From Rhipicephalus microplus (Eukaryota; Arthropoda; Arachnida; Ixodida; Ixodidae), in the NCBI RefSeq assembly GCF_043290135.1, contig NC_134703.1, positions 115,257,005 through 115,321,004 of the forward strand: 64,000 bases of DNA, given 5' to 3'. The position numbers and the translations under genes were made by a program. Positions 42,310 to 51,222 of the stretch are shown in pieces. The notes under the pieces were generated by a model, which saw only the letters and a list, made by a program, of their open reading frames with translations, did not search any database and had not been told where the DNA came from. Position 1 is the stretch's first letter; the number at the start of each line of letters is the position of its first letter.

Positions 42310-44940
42310 TCAAAGATCGGCCCGGAGTGACAGTGGCATGTCTCCTGCCTCAGCAAGTGTTCGGCCGATTTGAGATGATCTGGGCAAGCTGAAAAACTGG
42401 CGAATCGCGATACGATGCGCTGCGTCCAGTGTCTCCCAGTTGGAACGCGTAAGCGCTGCGAGAGGAAGGCCGTACAAAATGCGCGCCGCAGCCATTCCGT
42501 TGTAGATGCGGAGAGCTAGGGACGGTGTGCATCCATTTCCGCGAGCAAGGAGCGCTCGAGCGGCGGAGGCGACCCTTCGCGCGTTTCGAAGCTGGTCGCT
42601 GACCGCTGGTGACCAGTTGAGGCGTTGGTCCAGCTGCACTCCGAGGTAGGTCACTCGCCTCTTCCAAGGGATGGGGATCGTTTGGAGAGTGAACTTCGGT
42701 GTGGGGCGCTGGGCGCCATAACTGGGGTGCAGCAGCATCGCCTCCGTCTTCGCCGGTGAAAGCATCATCCCCCTGCCCGTGATGAACGCGTCAATAGAAT
42801 CCAGGACGGTTTGGACACTGGTGCGAATACACCAGCCACTGGGCACAGGTCCCGTCGCGAACACCGCAATGTCGTCCGCGTAGACCACCACGCGCACATC
42901 ACAGGGAAGAGCACGGGGAATGTAATCGTCGATGTCAGCCAGGGCGAGATTGAACAAGAAGGGGCTGAGTACACTGCCCTGCGGAACACCGACACTCACG
43001 GGACGTGGCTCACTAAGGACTCCACCGACGCGCACAGGCATGGTTCTGCCGCCGAGGAAGGAAGCGATGTACGTGAAGAGGAGACCGGTCACTCCGAGAT
43101 CGCGCACCGCGTTCAAGATGGTGGGGTGTGGCAGGGAGTCGAATGCCGCCTTGATGTCTAACAGGATGAGGTACCCGGCCTCTCCTTTGTGCTGTGCCTC
43201 CTCTAGCGTTGCGATGGCGTCGGCAAGGGCGTCGGCAGTAGCACGCGAACGGCGGAAGCCACACTGCGAAGGCGAGAAAACATCCAGTGCCTCGGCAATC
43301 CATTCAAGTCTCCTCAGTGCCATGGCCTCGAAGAGCTTGCCCGCTGCGGAGGTAAGGGAAACAGGGCGATAGGACGCTGGCTCCGAGGCGGGTTTGCCCT
43401 TCTTGAGCACGGGGATGACGATAGCTTCGCGCCACTCTTGCGGCACTATCCCCGTGCGCCACACGTCGTTGTAGGCGGCCAAGAGCACTGGGAGCTGGGA
43501 CTGATCGATGTTGCGAAGCATCTGGTATGTCACGCCGTCAACGCCTGGCGCTGAGCGCCGTTTGCGCGACGCCAAAGCCAGGCGCAACTCCCCGAGAGTG
43601 AAATCCTCAGTGCATAAAGCACGTACTTGATTGCGCATGCTGGTGGTGAGGAAAAAGCGGCGAGGTTTGTACCACTCTCGGCGATGGTGCAGCGGGAGTT
43701 GGGGAACCTCGGGCAAGCTTTCAGGAGCGCTGAGGCAGAGGGTGTCAGCCAGTAGCTCGGCCAGTTGCTGGTAAGTGAGACAATGTGCAACAGCAATGGC
43801 GAGAGCTAGGAAACGTAACTCAACGGGGCAGAGGACGGCACTGAATATCCTCCACGCACGCGCGGAGCGTCGCGGGTCGTCCAGCGTGACGCATAGACTG
43901 CCCCAGGAGCGGTCGCGTCTTTGCCGTGCGTGTCGGCGACACACGGCGTCAAGGCGATTATACAGTGTCCAGTGCTCCTTGCGGTCACTTTTAGTCGCAC
44001 GGCGCTGGAGCCTCCGGCGAGCCGCGCGTAAATTAAGAAGTTTTATGTCCGGAGCTGGTGTTCCCACTGGCACTGTGCACTTGCGCGAGGCCGCTTCGAC
44101 GCAGCGGGCGACGTGCGAGAAGCAAGCGACACCGGAAGGTGGGGAGGCAGCCGAGAGTTGCCGAAAACGTGGCCAGTCAGTGACAGTGTATGTGCGCGTG
44201 CCCGCGCGGCGCCGATCAAGTGGCTCTAGGTGGAGGGGGTAATGATCTGAGCCCCACGTGTCTGCCTCCCTCTTCCATTCGTACCGGCAATGGTCACTCA
44301 CAAGTGAGAGGTCTATGGAACTGCTTTTTACGCCGCGACGGACGAAAGTCGGACAGCCCGTATTTATAATAAGCAAGCCTGTCGCAGCAATGGCATCCAA
44401 CAGGTCTCTGCCTCTGCAGTCTATGTTGTCACTCCCCCAAGCCGTATGGTGCGAGTTGAAGTCTCCACAGATCACACAGTCACCTTGTAGGCGTCGCACC
44501 AAACGGGTCACAAATGTCGTGTCCCACCTGTGGACAGGATGGACATCCTGTCCAACACACGCCACTGCCGTGTCGCACTGCCCGAGGCGCACTTTAACCG
44601 CCACACATTCAACCTCACTGCACAAGGTGTCAGAAACATCAACAGTGCAATGTGAGAGTCCATTGCGCACGTAGATGGAGGCGTAAGAGCGGGCGGGAGG
44701 ATGTGTGGGGTCGCAGCACACATCTAAGTCGCAATCACGCACTTGACACCTCGCTGTACAGTGGTAGCTCGAGTAACCAGTGAGTCTACATTCGCTTCCG
44801 TGTACATAAGCCTCCTGTAGTGCGACGATGTCGTACTCGTTGAGCAGCAAGTACTCAGCGAGCTCACTGTGATGGCGGCGCAAGGAACGACAGTTCCACT
44901 GAAGGATGCGCGGCCGCCGTGCACAGTTTTTACTCGCCAT
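42310..44940 (-). CDS. I-type LINE ORF2: endonuclease and reverse transcriptase
   Basis: 876 residues, open. The protein nicks target DNA and copies the element RNA onto it. The endonuclease spans about residues 10-250: ILQWNCRSLR, IVALQEAYV, VICGDFNSHHTAWGS, SSIDLSLVS and WGSDHYPLHLE carry the usual catalytic residues. The reverse transcriptase, about 470-760, shows REAIVIPVLKKGKP, YRPVSLTSAAGKLFE, LLDIKAAFDSLPH, VGVPQGSVLSPFLFN and YADD at 687-690. The frame ends at a TGA after LSLRADL, beyond which RNase H continues in frame, so the full protein is truncated by one codon. The start ATG overlaps the end of ORF1, suggesting coupled re-initiation. Both catalytic domains look complete. Confidence 0.88.
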   Translation of the reverse strand: MASKNCARRPRILQWNCRSLRRHHSELAEYLLLNEYDIVALQEAYVHGSECRLTGYSSYHCTARCQVRDCDLDVCCDPTHPPARSYASIYVRNGLSHCTVDVSDTLCSEVECVAVKVRLGQCDTAVACVGQDVHPVHRWDTTFVTRLVRRLQGDCVICGDFNSHHTAWGSDNIDCRGRDLLDAIAATGLLIINTGCPTFVRRGVKSSSIDLSLVSDHCRYEWKREADTWGSDHYPLHLEPLDRRRAGTRTYTVTDWPRFRQLSAASPPSGVACFSHVARCVEAASRKCTVPVGTPAPDIKLLNLRAARRRLQRRATKSDRKEHWTLYNRLDAVCRRHARQRRDRSWGSLCVTLDDPRRSARAWRIFSAVLCPVELRFLALAIAVAHCLTYQQLAELLADTLCLSAPESLPEVPQLPLHHRREWYKPRRFFLTTSMRNQVRALCTEDFTLGELRLALASRKRRSAPGVDGVTYQMLRNIDQSQLPVLLAAYNDVWRTGIVPQEWREAIVIPVLKKGKPASEPASYRPVSLTSAAGKLFEAMALRRLEWIAEALDVFSPSQCGFRRSRATADALADAIATLEEAQHKGEAGYLILLDIKAAFDSLPHPTILNAVRDLGVTGLLFTYIASFLGGRTMPVRVGGVLSEPRPVSVGVPQGSVLSPFLFNLALADIDDYIPRALPCDVRVVVYADDIAVFATGPVPSGWCIRTSVQTVLDSIDAFITGRGMMLSPAKTEAMLLHPSYGAQRPTPKFTLQTIPIPWKRRVTYLGVQLDQRLNWSPAVSDQLRNARRVASAARALLARGNGCTPSLALRIYNGMAAARILYGLPLAALTRSNWETLDAAHRIAIRQFFSLPRSSQIGRTLAEAGDMPLSLRADL

Positions 44941-45541
44941 GCTGGGTCAGAGCTTGTTGCGTAGCCAGCGCTGCTATGCAGAGAGGGCGAACCGGACAGT
45001 CGCGAGGGAGGAAGTCCAACGCGGCACGAACTGCGGCCGCGAGCACCGAGATCGCCGAGGAGTTCTCTGGAGCGGTGGTGGTGTTCGTTGATGCATCAGC
45101 AGTAGAGCCACCAGCGGCCGCCGCATATGAAAACCCTTCTCGAGTGGCAGAATTGTGTGCCATGGGGTTGTTCTTGCGAACAACTGCAAAGGCCTCGCGG
45201 CGTGTCTTGGGGCGGGCCGATTGCGCGCGGACCTCTAGTAGCTGACGCTCTTGTTGCCAGCGAGGACAGCGGGGTTCTGTGGCCAGATGGGTGGCGCCAC
45301 AGAATATGCAACGCGGGCGCTGCGCGGTGCAATCGGCACGCGGATGTGGCCCGCCACAACGCACACAACGTTCATGTGCTGTGCAGGTGATGTCCGTGTG
45401 GCCGTAGCGACGCACCGTTCGCACTGCACAGGACGAGGGCGGCGAGCACGAACCGGGCGTCGTTGTTTGTAAAGTTCGATGTCCTGTGGAGGTTTCCGTC
45501 CAGAGAACATGATCACGACATTGCGTCCGGATCGCGTGCAT
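44930..45541 (-). CDS. I-type LINE ORF1 C-terminal part with zinc knuckles
   Basis: This frame carries RRYGHTDITC, then CVRCGGPHPRADC and CIFCGATHLATEPRC, CCHC-type knuckles of a nucleic-acid-binding gag-like protein. The first knuckle is split: CERC is in the frame of 45235-45657, and the rest (RRYGHTDITC) is here, so a single-base frameshift falls at about 45405-45420. The frame ends LTQHGE-stop, overlapping the ORF2 start. The frame's first ATG (45541) is probably not a real start. Confidence 0.7.
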   Translation of the reverse strand: MHAIRTQCRDHVLWTETSTGHRTLQTTTPGSCSPPSSCAVRTVRRYGHTDITCTAHERCVRCGGPHPRADCTAQRPRCIFCGATHLATEPRCPRWQQERQLLEVRAQSARPKTRREAFAVVRKNNPMAHNSATREGFSYAAAAGGSTADASTNTTTAPENSSAISVLAAAVRAALDFLPRDCPVRPLCIAALATQQALTQHGE

Positions 45542-46056
45542 TGCAGTACAGGGAGCTGCGATGCGATGTTGTCGCGTAGTTCCTCCTCCGTGAGTGCTGG
45601 GTCGACATTGTGGATTATTCCACTGCAGGTGTTGGTTGACGCCTGTCTGGCAAGCACGGGAATCTCTCAGATGTCGGAAACTGCGAGGAGGGGCGCGAGC
45701 GGTGCTCCGGCGGCAACGTCAACAGCGATAACATTGCGGCCGAAGTTAATTCGCACGCGGTGTGCCCCCTCAACTGCCGCTAGTTGTGCGGAGATTGCCT
45801 CTTGTGTCGCAGACTGAAAGGAGGTTTTCCTGGCGGTTGGCCTGTAGAGGACGGTCTCCAGCTGGGAAGTATACCCAGGTCTCGCAGGTAGCTGAGTGGG
45901 TGGGGTACATTTTTGGGTTGAAACCGCAGGTTTTTGTACCCCCTGGTTCTCCTGCCGTGTGTTGGTAGTAGGAACCTGTGGTTCGCAGAGTTTGGTGCCG
46001 TTTGGAGCCCCTGTGGATGGCAGTGAGGGAAATGGTTCCTCGGGCGGCCCCAGCAC
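45420..46056 (-). pseudogene. I-type LINE ORF1, middle part
   Basis: It begins near SLPSTGAPNG and runs through ISAQLAAVEGAHRVRINFGRNVIAVDVAAG...LLAVSDI, a TGA, then EIPVLARQASTNTCSGIIHNVDPALTEEELRDNI...RSGRNVVIMFSG. The repeated fold-like pattern (RVRINFGRNVIAVDV and NVVIMFSG) resembles RNA-recognition-like domains of LINE ORF1 proteins. The TGA is most simply a mutated CGA. The 5' end is not certain. Confidence 0.6.
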
Positions 46057-46464
46057 ACAGCTGTTGCGAGCAAGGGGGCGTGGCTGCGTTTCTCGAGATG
46101 CGCTGGATTTGTTTACCTCCCGGCGGAGTGGTTCTTAGAGACAGGAAGAGAAAAGTGAGCCCCGTTATTGTCTGCTTCAGTGAGCGACACCGCCACAGGG
46201 CTCACAAGGGATGGGGGTGAGGAGGGATAGAAGGGGTAGAAGTAAAGGTATAGGAAAGAGGAAGAAGCAACAACAAACTGAGGGGATAGGAGAGACAGGA
46301 AAGATGGAAGAACGGTCACTGGAGTCCGAGGACGGGGTACACTTGCGAGAGATGTTGTCGGCGTCTGTAGATGGCGTAGAGCAGGTCCAGTAGGTCAGAG
46401 CTGCGCTGTCACCGAAGACCGTCGGCGACAGGAGGTGACGTAGGGCCAGCCCAGTCGGCCAGAG

Positions 46465-47280
46465 CTACGATGGCGCCGAAGGTCGCGAGCGCGCGGAGCG
46501 CGCGGGCGCACAACCGGTCGGCACGAAATCCAGGGAGCGTCCTACCTCCCGGCGTAGCTGATTAGGCGGTCTTGAAAGAGGTGTACTCGGGACCGAGAGG
46601 AAAACTTGTTTTTCTCCCTCGGCTTGTGGGGTAGAGAGGGCTGCCTTTCCAGGTGTCCCTGTGTCGTCAGTCACCAAATGGGAGGAGGAGCCCTGCTCCT
46701 TGTGTTCCGGGCTGCTCTCTTCTACAGAGGTGTTGGGAGAGGAGGCCGGCGTGTTGTGTGACCACGACGAGGAAGAGGTGGGGGACGACGTTTCAGTGAT
46801 GGGGGAAGAACCACTGCTGGCTGCGTCGCTCTTCTGAGGAGAGAGAGACAGCTCACATTCTGTCTTTTCTGGGTAGCCAACCTCATTACTGCTGCTGGCT
46901 TGAATTCCTGTCTCCTGGCACGGAGACCGGTTCTGCAGGATGGCGGGCGTCCCTAAAATGGCGGCGGCTGCTGTCTGCCTTCTTGTGACTGCGCGCTTTT
47001 TCGGTAGGAAGTTTTTAGTCCTTCGTGCGCGGAGCCTAGGACCAGCGTTGCTCGCGGTCTGCTGCGGAGGTTTGGACAGCAGGCTTGTGGTTGCCTTGAG
47101 TCTCCCTGCCCTGGTACGTGCGCTGGAGGTAGGTGAGGGACGCGGCGGGCTTGGTCGGCCGGCCGTTCCTGTGTGCAAAACCTGTGCCGCGGTTTTGAGC
47201 AGTAGGTCGCAGGCCTTGGCTCTTTCTGCCAAGCCGAGAGCATAACCTGATGGGAAGCCTTCAGGCAGGCCGTCCGCCAT
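46465..47280 (-). CDS. Pro/Ser/Thr-rich ORF, probably a LINE ORF1 N-terminal part
   Basis: From the ATG at 47280 the frame encodes about 271 residues: MADGLPEGFPSGYALGLAERAKACDLLLKTAAQVLHTG, then a basic Pro/Ser-rich region and a long Ser/Thr-rich stretch (SSGSSPITETSSPTSSSS). There is no hydrophobic segment or recognised domain. It directly precedes the I-type LINE, on the same strand and separated by about 400 bp of C/T-rich sequence, so it may be the N-terminus of that element's ORF1 or belong to a second copy. I cannot decide. Confidence 0.45.
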   Translation of the reverse strand: MADGLPEGFPSGYALGLAERAKACDLLLKTAAQVLHTGTAGRPSPPRPSPTSSARTRAGRLKATTSLLSKPPQQTASNAGPRLRARRTKNFLPKKRAVTRRQTAAAAILGTPAILQNRSPCQETGIQASSSNEVGYPEKTECELSLSPQKSDAASSGSSPITETSSPTSSSSWSHNTPASSPNTSVEESSPEHKEQGSSSHLVTDDTGTPGKAALSTPQAEGEKQVFLSVPSTPLSRPPNQLRREVGRSLDFVPTGCAPARSARSRPSAPS

Positions 47281-47766
47281 TAGCGATGGGATTGAGGGAC
47301 CATTCAGGGTGGTGCCATAGAAATTAAAGTAAACAATAATAAAAAAAGAAGAAAAAGGGGGCATTGAGAAATCACGTGCTAAACCTTAGAGCCCTAAAAA
47401 GGGCTGCACTCGAGAGTGCTATTTAAGGTTTAGACGAGAAATAAATACGCCCACGGGAGTGAGCAAAAACTGCCAAAATCAAAGGACTGGGGACGGGGAA
47501 AAAACACGTCTGCTCCGTGCGAGGCTCTCCGCGACTGTCTGAAACCAACCACGATCCGAGGAACACGATCCGAGGAACATGCATTGACCTAGTATTTGCA
47601 AATTTTCCACTGCAACCTATATAGGAACCACTCACCCTTGATTTCATGGACCATAAAGCCGTCATAATGAAGGGACATTGCAAGCATGCATCCATCGTCT
47701 CTAAGAACAAGTAAAAGTTGATTTCTATATATAGACATACAGCGTTTCTCATGATGTTTTTACACG

Positions 47767-47872
47767 CAATGATCGACTGGGCGAATTACACACGGAAGAT
47801 TCACGGTTTTACCGATAATTCTCTCCGAAGCTTCGCCCACTCGTCAGCATTCACTCAGTGGATATGCTGTGT
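47767..47872. repeat. Right end of the tetranucleotide element family
   Basis: It contains 'gaagcttcgcccactcgtca', then 'attcac-cagtggatatg', matching 34735-34770. No array is present. Confidence 0.55.
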
Positions 47873-48179
47873 TTTTTTGTTTTTTTGACCTGTTCTCTTT
47901 TTTTATTCAGATACCCTAAAAACCCAGAAGGCATTACATAGGAGGGGGGGGGGGTAACATTGATTGGGGCAAATAATATACAAAACACAAAACAATAAAT
48001 AGAAATACACGAACAAAAGCTAAAAAACATTTGAAGGTTAAAATTGCTAAAGAAAAGAAATCATAACAGAAAAGCAACCAGAATTCAAACACTTAGCAAT
48101 AAATATTATCTTCATTGGAGGTGGAACACAAGTTTTCATAAAGATTAGCTTAGAGTTTTATGAATTACTTTACATGTTT

Positions 48180-48770
48180 AACAAATAATTCATGATCGAA
48201 AATGTGGACGATGTCAGTAGGCATGCAGAACGTTCCATGCACGAATGGCGATGATAAGGGGCGAGTGGTAGAACAGATTAGTGCGAGCTAGAATGGGTTT
48301 AATTTTATACTGGTGATCTAGTCGAGAAGATATATGACGAGCTAGCCTGATATTGAAAGTACCGTGGTATTACCGATTGTAGTGCAGCTGATGAAAGAAG
48401 GACAACAGTGTCAGCATCCTGCGCTTTTCTAACAGTGCTAAGTTGAGTCAAAATTTGCTTTCAGTTATGCTTGACTTGCGCAAGTAGTTTTTTTTTTTTA
48501 GATGAAACAAGCATCCTTAGTTTGAACAGACTCCAGCTTCTGTATGAGGTATGCCTGATGCGAATTCTCGATCGAGGATGCGTATTCAATTTGTGAGCGT
48601 GCTGGGTGGGGTCTTAAGTTTAGTCTCGGAGTTCGCCGGATACAAGTTTCGCTTATCGAAGCCAGAGATCTGGATGCTTTACTAACAAACGCGTCTATAT
48701 GAGCGTTCCATGACAGGTCTGATGATAAATGAACACCAAGGTACTTTATAGTGGATACAGACTCTATGGT
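48180..48770 (-). pseudogene. LINE reverse transcriptase C-terminal fragment
   Basis: On the minus strand: VKYLGVHLSSDLSWNAHIDA, then FVSKASRSLASI, RRTPRLNLRPHPARSQIEYA and SSIENSHQAYLIQKLESVQ. This is the YLG-SW-I thumb pattern of CR1/Jockey-group LINEs. Stops occur throughout and the last part degenerates. Confidence 0.7.
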
Positions 48771-48799
48771 TGACTTTTTGTTGTGTATAAATTATATTG

Positions 48800-49080
48800 T
48801 ACAGGCACAGGGATACTCTAACATTATACTATATGCCAATCACACTAACGTGTTCTTATCAGGAAGGAAATAGCACAACATTTTTGGGAAAGCTAACACC
48901 TGACTACAAAGATTATATATGTGGTTTAGTGCACATAAATTTCAATTAAACATAAGTAAGACAAAGTACTTGTTCTTTAAATCAAAAGAAATCAACACGG
49001 GTTGTCATCCTCAGCCGCAGTTTCAAAAAGTAAACACACACGCACACACAAACAATCGAAAATTTTTAGGTGGGAGGCGG
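48800..49080 (+). pseudogene. LINE reverse transcriptase palm fragment
   Basis: On the plus strand: ILYAN-HTNVFLSG (a decayed YADD box), then a stop, and WFSAHKFQLNISKTKYLFFKSKE. It is opposite in orientation to the fragment at 48180-48770, so the two are separate insertions or an inverted copy of one family. Confidence 0.65.
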
Positions 49081-49979
49081 ATTCACACATCTCCCTCCTA
49101 ACCTACCTACGCCAGCGTCTAGGCAAGAAGCCGGCGGTTAAACTAAATGAAACATCAAGACAAACGCAGAGCAATGGGGTAACTGAGACATTTTGAGACG
49201 AAAAGCCGTAGTTTTAGTCACACGCAAAGAAGGAATAAATGTATAAATTTTAGGAAATGAAAAAAAGTTCGCCCAGTGCATGAAATCTGTCACATCCTTT
49301 TTTTTTTCTTCTTCAAAGCGTTGGAAAAGCCGGGTGCACACAGAACGAGGTCAAAACACGAACGATGTTGAATTTCGTGTTGTGTTCGTGCTTTCTGCGT
49401 GGCGCTTTTTTTTGTTTTTCGAACTCCTTAAACCTGTTTGAAAATAAGCAGTGGTTGTGCGTTAAGCCGTAGTTGCAGGTTTAAACAGTGCGAGGAGAAA
49501 AAAAAGTGAAAAAAAGAAAGAGCGGTGTGAGGTGAGGGGGTCTACCTAACCGTGATGGGAAAACCACCCAGGCGTGTACAGCACGGTGCCGAGAGTTCGC
49601 GCTGCCACCAGAATGGAGAAATCTTCGTTTGACCGAAGCGGTGGAAAGTGCCCGCAATTTCGCGCTTTCGTCTCGTTTCCCTGCAGCCACCGAAGCTGTC
49701 TTTCGGCAGAGCGTGTCAGCGGTGTACACTTTGCAAAATAAAGCTGTAATTCTTTTCGGCGATGTTAGCAGGGACGAAATGACGTATTTACGCAACATAA
49801 AAAAATAGGCGTTTCTTGCAAATCACTCTGAAACACGCATTTTGATTTCTTCGTATAAATGGTCTTTGCTTTGTTTCTATTTGCCAGGCTGCGCAAGTTC
49901 ATGACACTGTACGTACAATCTTGTCGGGCGCGTTGGCGTAGCGCAGGTCACGTGTTCGACCCTGCCTCGATGGTCGCAT

Positions 49980-50199
49980 TTAATAATAATATCTGGTGTA
50001 TTACGTGTCGAAACCATCATTCATCATTATGAGAGACGGCGCAGAGGAGGGCTCCGGAAATCTTGACCACCTGTTAACGTGCAGCCACATCTGAGCACAC
50101 GGACATACTGCTTTTTCGCCTCCACTGAAAAAAGCAGCTGCCGCAGCCGGGATTCGATCCCGCGACCTGCGGGTCAGCAGCCTACCACCGTGGCGGGTT
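49980..50199 (-). repeat. Ruka SINE copy
   Basis: Minus orientation. The tRNA-like head 'ggtggtaggctgctgacccg' leads to B box 'gcgggatcgaatcccggctg', then 'ccggagccctcct' and 'ctctcataatgatgaatgat'. The tail ends in ATT repeats. It is head-to-head with the next copy. Confidence 0.8.
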
Positions 50200-50345
50200 G
50201 GCGGTCACATTTCGATGGAGGCGAAATGGTTGAATCTCATGGATGTACTGTATGACTTCAGCGCACATCAAAGAACACCCGGTCGTCGAAATTACCGGAG
50301 CCCTCCACTATACGGCGCCTTTCATATCATATCGTGGTTTCGGGG
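50200..50345 (+). repeat. Ruka SINE copy, head truncated
   Basis: Plus orientation, starting 'gcggtcacatttcgatggag' and continuing through 'cgaaattaccggagccctcc' to 'catatcgtggtttcggggct'. It directly abuts the minus-oriented copy at 49980-50199. Confidence 0.8.
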
Positions 50346-50966
50346 CTGTTATGCCGCAGACATTTTTCTAGTTCGGGAGCACGTCTCACGAGCGCTGTTC
50401 CGACGAACTGGCTCCCCTCTCAGCGCCGCCTTCCGTGCAGAAGAACCGTGCAGTCCCGGGGATAACGTCGCTTCCTCCGTCGAACCACCTTGCAGTTCCG
50501 GGTATGGCTGCGTCTCCTCCTCCGAGCCCGAGAACTGGTCTAAGCGAATGGACCACAGACATTATTTAAGGCCGTGCCGGCCCCATGTTTGAGAGGATTT
50601 TGCCCCAGCCGAAGTTGTCGTGCTGGCCGGCTCTGTACAAACGACAACCTGCTACAGTAAACGCTCCTTTTTGTTGCTGTTTTCAAAACGGATTGCCTCC
50701 CTGCTTCACCTTCGGGCTAAGGCTTCGGCGAAGTCCGCTCGACTGCTCGCCGCTCTTCGCCACCGCTACCATCGAGACACAGCAAATTCATAACAGGGCG
50801 TAAAATATCAGACATTATTATTATTATATTTCTAATTTAAGGATGGCTATTTAATTAGGTAACTTTTTCTTGCTAGTAGTTTTATTCTTGGTGCAATCAC
50901 CTACGGCGTTATAAACTCAACATTTACAAACCACGTCCAGAAATTCAGCGTCCTCTCATCGATGCA

Positions 50967-51211
50967 TGGCCCCGCCGCGGTGGTCTAGTGGCTAAGGTAC
51001 TCGGCTTCTGGCCCGCAAGTCGCGGGATCAAATTCCGGCAGCGGCGGCTGCATTTCTGGTGCAGGCGGAAATGTTGTAGGCACGTGTGCTTAGATTTATG
51101 TGCACGTTAAAAAAACCACAGGTGGTCTAAATTTTCGGAGCCCTCCACTACATCGTCTCTCTTAATCATATGGTGGTTTAGGAACGTTAAACCCCACATA
51201 TCAATCAATCA
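50967..51211 (+). repeat. Full-length Ruka SINE with 11-bp target duplication
   Basis: It begins GGCCCCGCCGCGGTGGTCTA, a tRNA-like A box. The B box is in 'gcgggatcaaattccg', and the tail is 'ccacatatcaatcaatca'. CTCATCGATGC flanks it on both sides (50955-50965 and 51212-51222), a perfect target-site duplication. It gives the family boundaries used for the other copies. Confidence 0.93.
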
Positions 51212-51222
51212 CTCATCGATGC

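Larger units (their letters stand above)
41187..46100 (-). mobile_element. I-type LINE, nearly complete but broken
   Basis: On the minus strand the order is an ORF1-like frame with zinc knuckles (46056-44930, broken), ORF2 with AP-endonuclease and reverse transcriptase (44940-42310), then RNase H (42288-41730) and a zinc-binding C-terminal part (41750-41190). ORF1 and ORF2 overlap by 11 bases (ATGGCGAGTAA). RNase H downstream of the reverse transcriptase is the mark of the I group of LINEs. I count a nonsense codon in ORF1, a frameshift in ORF1, one nonsense codon ending ORF2 early, and a frameshift in RNase H. The 5' limit is uncertain and may extend to about 47350. Confidence 0.82.
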
